Notes under the pieces: generated by a model
What the model was told of the DNA's origin: nothing
The model's database searches: none
What the model saw: only the letters and a program-made list of their open reading frames with translations
Shown here: positions 1-5,314 of the stretch, piece by piece
Layout: every line of letters begins with the position of its first letter
How positions within the stretch are numbered: the first letter of the stretch is position 1
Source of the DNA: CAYYHA01 sp964471535
GTDB taxonomy: Bacteria > Myxococcota > Myxococcia > SLRQ01
NCBI GenBank assembly: GCA_964471535.1
Contig: CAYYHA010000125.1
Coordinates: forward strand, 1 to 11,150
Reading direction: 5' to 3'
Length of the DNA: 11,150 bases
Translations under genes and position numbers: made by a program

Positions 1-112
1 GGCGGCGCACCGTCTCGACCACCCGCGTCTTGGGCCCGGCGAACAGCTCGTAGGCCGCGTTGCAGCCGGGGAGGAGGACCAGGAGGATGAGCAGCGCGAG
101 ACGACGGGCCAT
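1..112 (-). CDS. N-terminal part of a small lipoprotein, cut by window edge
   Basis: Only the first 37 codons are in the window, and the gene continues beyond base 1. The ATG is at 112. A Shine-Dalgarno GGAAGG (bases 120-125, minus strand) lies 7 bases before it, which supports the start. The visible protein begins MARRLALLILLVLLPGC, a short basic end, a leucine-rich hydrophobic core and a lipobox-like LPGC, so Cys17 is the probable lipidated residue. The proline at -2 is less usual. Residue +2 is Asn, so outer-membrane sorting is plausible. The mature start NAAYELFAGPKTRVVETVRR is not recognised. It starts 25 bases after the bamD stop and is probably in the same transcript. It could be another envelope-assembly lipoprotein, but nothing visible shows that. 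Confidence 0.72.
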   Translation of the reverse strand, partial: MARRLALLILLVLLPGCNAAYELFAGPKTRVVETVRR

Positions 113-119
113 GGGGGGA

Positions 120-125
120 CCTTCC
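120..125 (-). promoter_or_regulatory. Ribosome binding site of the partial lipoprotein gene
   Basis: GGAAGG on the minus strand, 7 bases before the ATG at 112. It lies in the short gap after bamD and fixes the start of the truncated lipoprotein gene. Confidence 0.6.
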
Positions 126-137
126 CGCGGGACCCCG

Positions 138-1046
138 TCAGGAGGTGGCGCCGGGCGCGGCCGCCTCCGGCGCTGGGGCGGGGGCCTTGGGCGCCGTGGG
201 GGGTGCCGTCGCCTCCTTCCCCGGGGCGGTCTCACGGCCCAGTGCAGCGAGGAGTTGCTCGGCGCGGGCCTTCCATGCCGGCTCCGCCGACGCATCGGCC
301 AGGACCGCCTCGAGGAGGCGCCGCGCGTCGTCGAGCCGCGGCGGATCCAGATGGGCGTAGGCCTCGGCGAGCTCCACCCGGGCCCGGGCGTCGAAGCCCA
401 GGCCCGAGAAATCCCGGAGCACCGTCTCGAGGCGGCCCGCCGCGCCCCGCCAGTGCCCGCGCCGCCGGTAGAAGTCGGCCACGTAGAGTTCGTGTAGCGC
501 CAGGCGGCGCCGCGCCTTCGCGAGAAGCTCGCGCGCCTCGGGCGCGTAGCGGCTGTCCGGGTAGGTGCGGAGGAAGCGCTCGAGGACACCGGTGAGCTCA
601 CGGATGGGCTCGAGATCCTTCTCGTAGGACGGGGGGAAGAGGAAGAAATCCGACGGGGCCTCTCGGTAGAGGGACAGCGCCTCCCGGTAGGCGGCATAGT
701 CGGCCTCGGGGTGGGTGGGGCGCAGCTTCACGAAGGTCCGGTAGCGCTCGGCTGCCTCGAGGAAGCTGCCCTGGCCAAAGAGCGCATCGGCGATGCGCAG
801 CTCGGCCAGCGGCGCATAGCGGGAGTAGGGATGGCGCGTGCGCAGCGCCTCGAAGCGCCCGATGGCGAGCTGGTACTCACCCCCGCGCAGCGCCTCGAGG
901 CCCCGCTCGTAGGCGCGCGCGGCCTTCGCCTCCTCGGGGCTCTGCGGCGCTTCGTCCACCGGTCCTGCGCCGCGATCGCGCGGCCGGGGTGACGGCGCCG
1001 CGCAGGCGAAGAGCCCGAGCACTGCGAAGGCGAAAAGACGGCGCAT
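138..1046 (-). CDS. bamD: BamD-like outer membrane assembly lipoprotein
   Basis: BamD is the essential TPR lipoprotein of the BAM complex, which folds beta-barrel proteins into the outer membrane from the periplasmic side. The 302-residue product starts with a lipoprotein signal (MRRLFAFAVLGLFAC, lipobox LFAC, Cys15, Ala at +2). It continues with TPR-type helical pairs from about residue 44 to 265. Family-typical stretches are GEYQLAIGRFEAL (56-68) followed by HPYSRYAPLAELRIADAL, then FLRTYPDSRYAPEA (158-171) and YVADFYRRRGHWRGA (188-202). It is longer than the usual roughly 240 residues because of a Pro/Ala-rich tail (about 272-302) that looks disordered. Only one in-frame ATG fits the signal peptide. 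No clear Shine-Dalgarno precedes it. It lies 42 bases after recX and 25 bases before the next lipoprotein gene, suggesting one transcript. The fold and signal peptide are clear. BamD rather than a CpoB-type TPR protein is inferred from the motif order. Confidence 0.88.
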   Translation of the reverse strand: MRRLFAFAVLGLFACAAPSPRPRDRGAGPVDEAPQSPEEAKAARAYERGLEALRGGEYQLAIGRFEALRTRHPYSRYAPLAELRIADALFGQGSFLEAAERYRTFVKLRPTHPEADYAAYREALSLYREAPSDFFLFPPSYEKDLEPIRELTGVLERFLRTYPDSRYAPEARELLAKARRRLALHELYVADFYRRRGHWRGAAGRLETVLRDFSGLGFDARARVELAEAYAHLDPPRLDDARRLLEAVLADASAEPAWKARAEQLLAALGRETAPGKEATAPPTAPKAPAPAPEAAAPGATS

Positions 1047-1088
1047 GGCGGCGGGTTTACTACGCCCGGGCGGCCAAGCGCCAGAGGC

Positions 1089-1610
1089 CTACCCGTCGCC
1101 GTCCCCCAGGTCGTGGAAGAGCCCGGTGACCCGGCCGGCCACCTCGGCGGAGAAGCCCCGCCGGGTGAGCCACGCGGCGAGCCGGCGCGCTGTCTCGCGG
1201 CGCTTCGGTCCCCCGCCGCCGCTGCGACCGGTTCGCCGGGCCAGCGCCCGGCGCGCGACCGCCTCCTCCCCTCCCGCATCGGCGAGTGCCTCGGCAAGTG
1301 CCCGGGCCGCCACGCCTGTAGTCACGCCGGCCTGGGCCAGGCGAGCCTCCACCAGGTGCGGCCCCGCACCCCGGCGGAGCAGGGCGTCGGCCCGCGCTCG
1401 CGCAAACGCGCTGTCGTCGAGGAGGTCGAGACTGTGGAGGCGCCGCAGCGTCGAAGGCAGCACCTCATGGGGAAAGCCGCGCGCCTCGAGGCGCCGCCGG
1501 AGTTCCGCCTCGGAGCGGGCGCGGTGGGCAATGAGACGCGCCGCAGCGGCGAACGCCGCATCCTCCGGGGACTCGGGCCGCCCCTTCCGGGATCGCTTGG
1601 TGCGCTTCAT
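1089..1610 (-). CDS. recX: RecX family recombination regulator
   Basis: RecX binds RecA filaments and limits their activity in homologous recombination and the SOS response. The 173-residue product has the family's length and its tandem three-helix layout. A basic N-tail (MKRTKRSRKGR) is followed by LIAHRARSEAELRRRLEARG (26-45), the signature of the first repeat. LDLLDDSAFARARADALLRRG then matches the RecX pattern of a D-D/E before the helix that starts FAR. A Gly-rich linker (SGGGG) precedes the last repeat, RLAAWLTRRGFSAEVAGRV. The ATG at 1610 sits inside the stop of the upstream histidine kinase gene (ATGA, 1607-1610), so translation is probably coupled. Oddly, recX is usually next to recA, but here it is between a sensor kinase and bamD. 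RecX proteins diverge quickly, so the call rests on several matching segments, not one catalytic residue. Confidence 0.9.
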   Translation of the reverse strand: MKRTKRSRKGRPESPEDAAFAAAARLIAHRARSEAELRRRLEARGFPHEVLPSTLRRLHSLDLLDDSAFARARADALLRRGAGPHLVEARLAQAGVTTGVAARALAEALADAGGEEAVARRALARRTGRSGGGGPKRRETARRLAAWLTRRGFSAEVAGRVTGLFHDLGDGDG

Positions 1611-2620
1611 GGCCCAGTCGGGAGGAAGACCGTCACCGTTGCGCCCTCCGGCGACGAGTCGACCTTCAGCAAGCCCCCGTGGCCCTCCACGATGCGGCGT
1701 GCGAGGGCGAGGCCCAGGCCCGTGCCCTGCGCCTTCGTGGTGAGAAAAGGGGTGTAGAGGCTGGCGAGGACCACCGGGGGAAAACCGCTGCCCCGGTCCG
1801 TCACACGAAAGAAGACCATGCTCCGCCGGCGGCCGCCCGGCTGCCCTACCGGCTGCCCTGCCGACAGCCCGATGGCGACGCCCGTCTCCACCGAGACGGT
1901 CCCGCCCTCGGGCATCGCCTCGGCGGCGTTCTTCAGCAGGTTCAGGAAGACCTGAGCGATCTGGTCCCGGTCGAGGCAAAGCTCGGGCAGGGAGGGATCG
2001 AAACGGCGCTCGAGGGTGATCTGCTCCCCGAGCGCCGGCCCGTGGACCCGAAGCACCTCCTCGAGGATCACGTGGAGGTTCTCGCGCCGCCGCTTGGGGG
2101 GACTCGGGCGGGCGAGCGCCAAGAGCTGCCCCACCAGGGCGTCGACCCGCGCCGCCTCGCGGGCGATCACCCGCGCGTACTCGGCGAGTTCGCCGTCCAC
2201 GGCGCGGGCGAGCAGATCGGCCGCACCCTTCAACCCGGCAAGGGGATTTCGCACCTCGTGGGCGAGCCCGGCTGCGAGGACGCGGAGTCGAGCGCTCTCC
2301 GTCTCGTCGCCCCCTCCGGGCAGGGCGGCGGGTGGCCGCAGCGAGAGGACGCAGCCCGTTCCCACCGGCGCGGCACAGACCTCCACGGGCCCCCGGCCGA
2401 GGTCCACGCGCCCGCGCACCGGACCCGAGTCCGCTCGGCGGGCGAAGGTCGCCAGCGCCGCCCCGCCCTCGCCGGCCTGGGCCAGCGGAATCCCATCGAG
2501 CGTTCCCCGCGCCAGGAGGTCGTGGGCGGCGGCGTTGGCCCAGACCACCCGTGCCTCCTCGTCGAGGAGCAGCAGGCCGTCGGGGAGGGCCTCGAGGGCG
2601 GCGGCGAGTTCGGGCCTCAT
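1607..2620 (-). CDS. ntrB: NtrB/GlnL-type nitrogen-sensor histidine kinase
   Basis: A soluble two-component sensor kinase of 337 residues with no transmembrane segment. An N-terminal PAS-like part (about 1-100, LPDGLLLLDEEARVVWANAA) precedes the dimerisation/phosphoacceptor region, where AAGLAHEVRNPLAGLKGAA (117-135) carries His121. The ATPase domain shows the N box (VFLNLLKNAAEAM, 224-236), the G1 box DRGSG (275-279), the F box YTPFLTTK and the G2 box GTGLGL (299-304), so it should be active. HEVRNPL plus FLTTKAQGTGLGL are typical of NtrB. The ATG at 2620 overlaps the dusB stop (ATGA) and the stop overlaps the recX start (ATGA). dusB (nifR3) followed by ntrB is a known arrangement in Alphaproteobacteria, where ntrC comes next. 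Here recX takes that place, so the partner regulator must be encoded elsewhere. It could instead be a related orphan PAS kinase with another partner. A 12-base tandem repeat adds GQPVGQPG between the N and G1 boxes. Confidence 0.85.
   Translation of the reverse strand: MRPELAAALEALPDGLLLLDEEARVVWANAAAHDLLARGTLDGIPLAQAGEGGAALATFARRADSGPVRGRVDLGRGPVEVCAAPVGTGCVLSLRPPAALPGGGDETESARLRVLAAGLAHEVRNPLAGLKGAADLLARAVDGELAEYARVIAREAARVDALVGQLLALARPSPPKRRRENLHVILEEVLRVHGPALGEQITLERRFDPSLPELCLDRDQIAQVFLNLLKNAAEAMPEGGTVSVETGVAIGLSAGQPVGQPGGRRRSMVFFRVTDRGSGFPPVVLASLYTPFLTTKAQGTGLGLALARRIVEGHGGLLKVDSSPEGATVTVFLPTGP
1837..1860. repeat. Two-copy 12-base tandem repeat inside the kinase gene
   Basis: CCGGCTGCCCTA (1837-1848) is followed directly by CCGGCTGCCCTG (1849-1860), differing only in the last base. 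It is in frame and gives a duplicated four-residue unit (GQPV, GQPG, residues about 255-262) in the loop between the N and G1 boxes of the kinase. Likely a slippage duplication tolerated in a surface loop. Confidence 0.75.
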
Positions 2621-3747
2621 CCCCAGGCGCGAGCGAGCGGGCCGGTGATGAGTTCGGCGTCGCGGCGGAGCTCGTGGTGCAGCCGCTCGGGGAAGAAGGT
2701 GTCGAGGGCCCGCTCCACGTCCCCGAGGGTCTCCACCTGGGGCAGGTGCCGGCGGAAGGCGGCAGCGCCCCGGCGCCCGCGGCTGTACCAGATGAGGTGT
2801 TTCCTGAACTCGCGCACCGCCCGGCGCTCCGCGCCACCGCGGTGGTGGACGAGGTTCTCGAGGTGCCGGCGGATCACCGACCGCCACGCCGCGTAGGAGG
2901 GAGGCGGCGGCAGGGGGCGTCCCTCGGCGAGCGCACGGATCTCACGGAAGATCCACGGGTAGCCGCAGGCACCGCGCCCGATCATCACTGCGTCGACACC
3001 GCTCTCTTCGAGGCGGGCGAGTGCATCCTCGGCGGTCACGATGTCCCCGTTGCCGATCACCTTCAGGTCCCCGACCGCCGCCTTCACCTTTGCGATGAGA
3101 CCCCAGTCGGCCCTTCCCTCATATGCCTGCGCCCGCGTCCGCCCGTGGATGGCGATGGCGCTCGCTCCCGCGTCCTCCGCCGCGCGCGCCACCTCGATCA
3201 CAGTGATGCTGTCGGCGTCCCAGCCGGTGCGCACCTTGATCTGCACCGGCACGCGGACCCGGCGCACCATGGCGCGGACGAGACGGTAGACGGCGCGGGG
3301 ATTCTGCAGCAAGGCCGATCCGGCGCCGGTGCGACACACCTTCTTCACTGGGCAGCCCATGTTCACGTCGATGAGATCGGCGCCATAGGCTTCCACCCGG
3401 GCGGCGGCCTCGGCCATCGTCTCGGGATCGGCCCCGAAGAGCTGTACGGCGAAGGGGCGTTCCCCGGGGGCACGGTCCAGATAGCGGATGGTCCGCACTC
3501 CGCCCCGGACCAGGCCCTCGGAGCTGACCATCTCCGTGTAGGCCAGGGGTGCGCCGAGCTGACGGGCGAGGACCCGGAACGGCCAGTCACTGACCCCGGC
3601 GAGGGGCGCGAGGACGAAGCGGCCGTCGATCCGAAGGTCGCCGATGGACCAGGTCTCACCGAGGCGGTGGGCGGCCGGCGGTGGCGACGAGGCCATTTTG
3701 GCGGGGCCAAGGCGACGGGCGAGACTCCCCTTGATGGCCGACTTCAT
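2617..3747 (-). CDS. dusB: tRNA-dihydrouridine synthase, DusB type
   Basis: An FMN-dependent enzyme that reduces uridine to dihydrouridine in tRNA. The 376-residue TIM-barrel protein shows the family motifs in order. They are FVLAPLAGVSDWPFR (44-58), YTEMVSSEGL, VQLFGADP (101-108), DVNMGCPVKKV (127-137) with catalytic Cys132, QIKVRTGW (169-176), AIHGRTRAQAYEGRADW (199-215), IGNGDI (231-236) and the flavin-phosphate segment MIGRGACGYPWIF (255-267). DusB rather than DusA/DusC is suggested by NMGCPVKKV and by the GAGSALL that follows. The ATG at 3747 has AGGAAGG 4 bases upstream and is the first ATG after an in-frame TAG. It adds about 30 residues before the usual family start, and Met18 is an alternative. 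It heads the operon dusB-ntrB-recX-bamD and its stop overlaps the ntrB ATG. Confidence 0.95.
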   Translation of the reverse strand: MKSAIKGSLARRLGPAKMASSPPPAAHRLGETWSIGDLRIDGRFVLAPLAGVSDWPFRVLARQLGAPLAYTEMVSSEGLVRGGVRTIRYLDRAPGERPFAVQLFGADPETMAEAAARVEAYGADLIDVNMGCPVKKVCRTGAGSALLQNPRAVYRLVRAMVRRVRVPVQIKVRTGWDADSITVIEVARAAEDAGASAIAIHGRTRAQAYEGRADWGLIAKVKAAVGDLKVIGNGDIVTAEDALARLEESGVDAVMIGRGACGYPWIFREIRALAEGRPLPPPPSYAAWRSVIRRHLENLVHHRGGAERRAVREFRKHLIWYSRGRRGAAAFRRHLPQVETLGDVERALDTFFPERLHHELRRDAELITGPLARAWG

Positions 3748-3751
3748 GGCG

Positions 3752-3758
3752 CCTTCCT
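3752..3758 (-). promoter_or_regulatory. Ribosome binding site of dusB
   Basis: AGGAAGG on the minus strand, 4 bases before the dusB ATG. It supports the start at 3747 over Met18. It overlaps the TAG of the two-codon mini-ORF upstream. The same AGGAAGG recurs 16 bases further upstream at 3768-3774. Confidence 0.65.
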
Positions 3759-3765
3759 AGTGCAT
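3757..3765 (-). other. Minimal upstream ORF (ATG CAC TAG) before dusB
   Basis: On the minus strand ATG-CAC-TAG lies 9 bases before the dusB ATG and in the same frame. It is preceded by a purine-rich Shine-Dalgarno-like AGGAGAGGAAGG. Its TAG overlaps the dusB ribosome binding site. A ribosome starting here would stop at once beside the dusB start, so it could affect dusB initiation, or it may be chance. Only the sequence is seen; any function is inference. Confidence 0.3.
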
Positions 3766-3841
3766 CGCCTTCCTCTCCTGCAACCACAGGCTCTCGCGCG
3801 GGGTGCCGCCGCGTCGGGCCGCTCCCGCGCGCGCTCCGGCC

Positions 3842-3872
3842 CCGCACTGGGTGCGGACCGCCCCGCAGGCGG
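3842..3872. repeat. Two adjacent perfect inverted repeats
   Basis: CCGCAC-TGG-GTGCGG (3842-3856, 6-bp arms) is followed after one base by CCGCC-CCGCA-GGCGG (3858-3872, 5-bp arms). Both begin with CCGC and end with GCGG. They lie about 22 bases before the extended -10 element of the next gene, where an operator or activator site would sit. GC-rich DNA makes short dyads common, so chance is possible. Confidence 0.45.
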
Positions 3873-3892
3873 TGCTGGGCGGGTGCGCCTCT

Positions 3893-3900
3893 GCTAGAGT
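3893..3900 (+). promoter_or_regulatory. Extended -10 promoter element, leaderless type
   Basis: TGCTAGAGT (3893-3901 if read with flanking base; hexamer TAGAGT at 3895-3900, preceded by TGC) matches the extended -10 form TGnTAnnnT. Seven bases (CGGCACG) separate the hexamer from the ATG at 3908, so the transcript would start at or within a base or two of the ATG. No Shine-Dalgarno is present, which agrees with a leaderless mRNA. No -35 box is visible. The AAA+ ATPase gene at the right end has the same arrangement. Confidence 0.5.
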
Positions 3901-3907
3901 CGGCACG

Positions 3908-5278
3908 ATGCGTCGCTCACGCCCGGCTCTCCCAGCCCTTCTCGCGCTCCTGTTCGCCGCCTGCTCCGGGGGCACCCTCGGCGGTGGGGGCAAGGACGCC
4001 AGCGTGCCCTGCGCGAGCAAGTCCGACTGCCCCGCCGACTACACCTGCGTGCAGGGCACCTGCCAGCCCGACCCCGGCACCGGCTGCGCGGCCGACGGCT
4101 GCCCGGCGCACAGCTTCTGCGACACCGACGGCCGCTGCGTCGGCTCCGGCGAGAAAGCCTGCGCCTCGGACGCCGCGTGCGGGGGTGGCTTCGTCTGTGC
4201 CGCGGGCCGCTGCGTCGAGGGCTGCCTCGTCGACAGCGACTGCGCGATGGGCCTCTACTGCAACAACCAGGTGGGCGGCTGCGTCGCCTGCACCTTCGAC
4301 AGCCACTGCCAGGACCCCGCCCTGCCATTCTGCCTCTCGGCGGAAGGCCGCTGCGTGCAGTGCAACGCCGCGGGGACCTGCCCCAAGGAGTTCTACTGCG
4401 ACCTCTCCGAGGGCCCCGACCGGTACACCTGCAAGGAGGGCTGCTTGCAGGAGTCGGACTGCACGCCTGGGACGACCTGCGAGCTGACCACCACACCGGG
4501 CCGATGCGTCGAGTGCACCGTAGAGACCGAGAACGTGGACTGCGCCGCACCCAAACCCTACTGCGACCCGGACCGTCGCAAGTGCGTCGCGTGCGTCCTC
4601 GACTCGCAATGCCCCGGTGGCGACGTGTGCTCGCCGGGCGGCGTCTGCGTGGACTGCCTCGACGACACCGCCTGCGCCAAGGGCGCAGTCTGCGACCAGC
4701 AGTCGCTGACCTGCGTGCCCGGCTGCCGCCGCGACGAACAGTGTCCACCGGCAAGCGACCCGAGCCTGACGAAGTGCGACGCGGCCCGGGGCGACCACGG
4801 GACCTGCGTGCAGTGCCTCGCCCACGAGGACTGTCCCCTCGGCTACGAGTGCGACGATCAGGGGCAGTGTGTCGAGGGCTGCAAGCGGGCGCGGCGCTGT
4901 CCACCGGAGGCGCCGGTGTGCAACCTCCTGCAGGACCGCTGCGTGGAGTGCCTGCGCGATGCGGATTGTCCGACCAACCTTCGCTGCGATCTCGCTTCGA
5001 ACACCTGCCAGTGCCTCGACGACGGCGAGCAGTGCGGGAGCAGCGCCGAGTGCGGCAACCCGCCCATCGATGGGATGTGCTTCGACTTCACCTGGTGCAT
5101 CACCGAGGTGCAGTGTAACGGCGACGGCATCTGGCACCCTGTCACGGGGCGCTGCGGACAGAGCTGCAACATTCCCGACATCCAGGACATCTGTCCCAGC
5201 GGCTTCACCTGCCGCCGCGTTCGCAACGAGCAGGGCATGGCTGGTATCAAGTGCGTGCAGGGCGGGGCCTGCAACTAG
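3908..5278 (+). CDS. Lipoprotein with 14 tandem four-cysteine repeats
   Basis: A 456-residue exported protein of unknown function. It begins with a lipoprotein signal (MRRSRPALPALLALLFAAC, lipobox FAAC, Cys19, Ser +2) and a short Gly-rich linker. Then come 14 consecutive units of roughly 20-30 residues with the plan C-x(4-8)-C-x(5-10)-C-x(4-9)-C-x(1-6). Examples are CLVDSDCAMGLYCNNQVGGC, CVLDSQCPGGDVCSPGGVC and CLAHEDCPLGYECDDQGQC. A divergent Cys-rich tail (about the last 85 residues) ends at ...GGACN. I count 69 cysteines, about 15% of the protein; the even number per unit suggests disulfides formed outside the cytoplasm. No CxxCH heme motif occurs. Such repeats are known in Myxococcota surface proteins. 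Aspartate before the second cysteine is frequent and could bind calcium, but this is not shown. The ATG at 3908 is chosen because the signal peptide starts there; upstream codons look non-coding. The cytochrome gene begins 36 bases after its stop. Confidence 0.85.
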   Translation: MRRSRPALPALLALLFAACSGGTLGGGGKDASVPCASKSDCPADYTCVQGTCQPDPGTGCAADGCPAHSFCDTDGRCVGSGEKACASDAACGGGFVCAAGRCVEGCLVDSDCAMGLYCNNQVGGCVACTFDSHCQDPALPFCLSAEGRCVQCNAAGTCPKEFYCDLSEGPDRYTCKEGCLQESDCTPGTTCELTTTPGRCVECTVETENVDCAAPKPYCDPDRRKCVACVLDSQCPGGDVCSPGGVCVDCLDDTACAKGAVCDQQSLTCVPGCRRDEQCPPASDPSLTKCDAARGDHGTCVQCLAHEDCPLGYECDDQGQCVEGCKRARRCPPEAPVCNLLQDRCVECLRDADCPTNLRCDLASNTCQCLDDGEQCGSSAECGNPPIDGMCFDFTWCITEVQCNGDGIWHPVTGRCGQSCNIPDIQDICPSGFTCRRVRNEQGMAGIKCVQGGACN

Positions 5279-5301
5279 ACCCTCCTCCCGCCGAGTTCCT
5301 C

Positions 5302-5306
5302 GAAGG
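5302..5306 (+). promoter_or_regulatory. Ribosome binding site of the cytochrome gene
   Basis: GAAGG, 8 bases before a GTG at 5315. It decides the GTG start, which also places a full lipoprotein signal directly at the N-terminus. Confidence 0.5.
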
Positions 5307-5314
5307 CGACCGCG

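Larger units (their letters stand above)
3748..3907. other. Divergent control region between dusB and the Cys-rich gene
   Basis: These 160 bases separate two genes transcribed outward, so they must hold both promoters. On the dusB side are two Shine-Dalgarno-like AGGAAGG copies and the two-codon mini-ORF. In the middle (3842-3872) are two adjacent perfect hairpins. On the plus-strand side an extended -10 element abuts the start of the cysteine-rich gene. No convincing -35 box was found for either direction, and no clear -10 for dusB. Confidence 0.5.

Noticed and set aside
1089..2837. A single 582-codon minus-strand frame containing recX
   Set aside because: Only the last 173 codons look like protein (RecX). 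The upstream part is an out-of-frame reading of the kinase gene, full of Arg/Gly/Pro, and the ATGA overlap at 1607-1610 marks the true start.
2332..3897. A 521-codon plus-strand frame across dusB and part of the kinase gene
   Set aside because: It is antisense to strongly conserved DusB motifs, has no recognisable domain, and is explained by codon bias.
3908..5278. The Cys-repeat protein as a multiheme cytochrome
   Set aside because: Despite 69 cysteines no CxxCH motif occurs; spacing between cysteines is mostly 4-9 residues and fits disulfide-bonded units.
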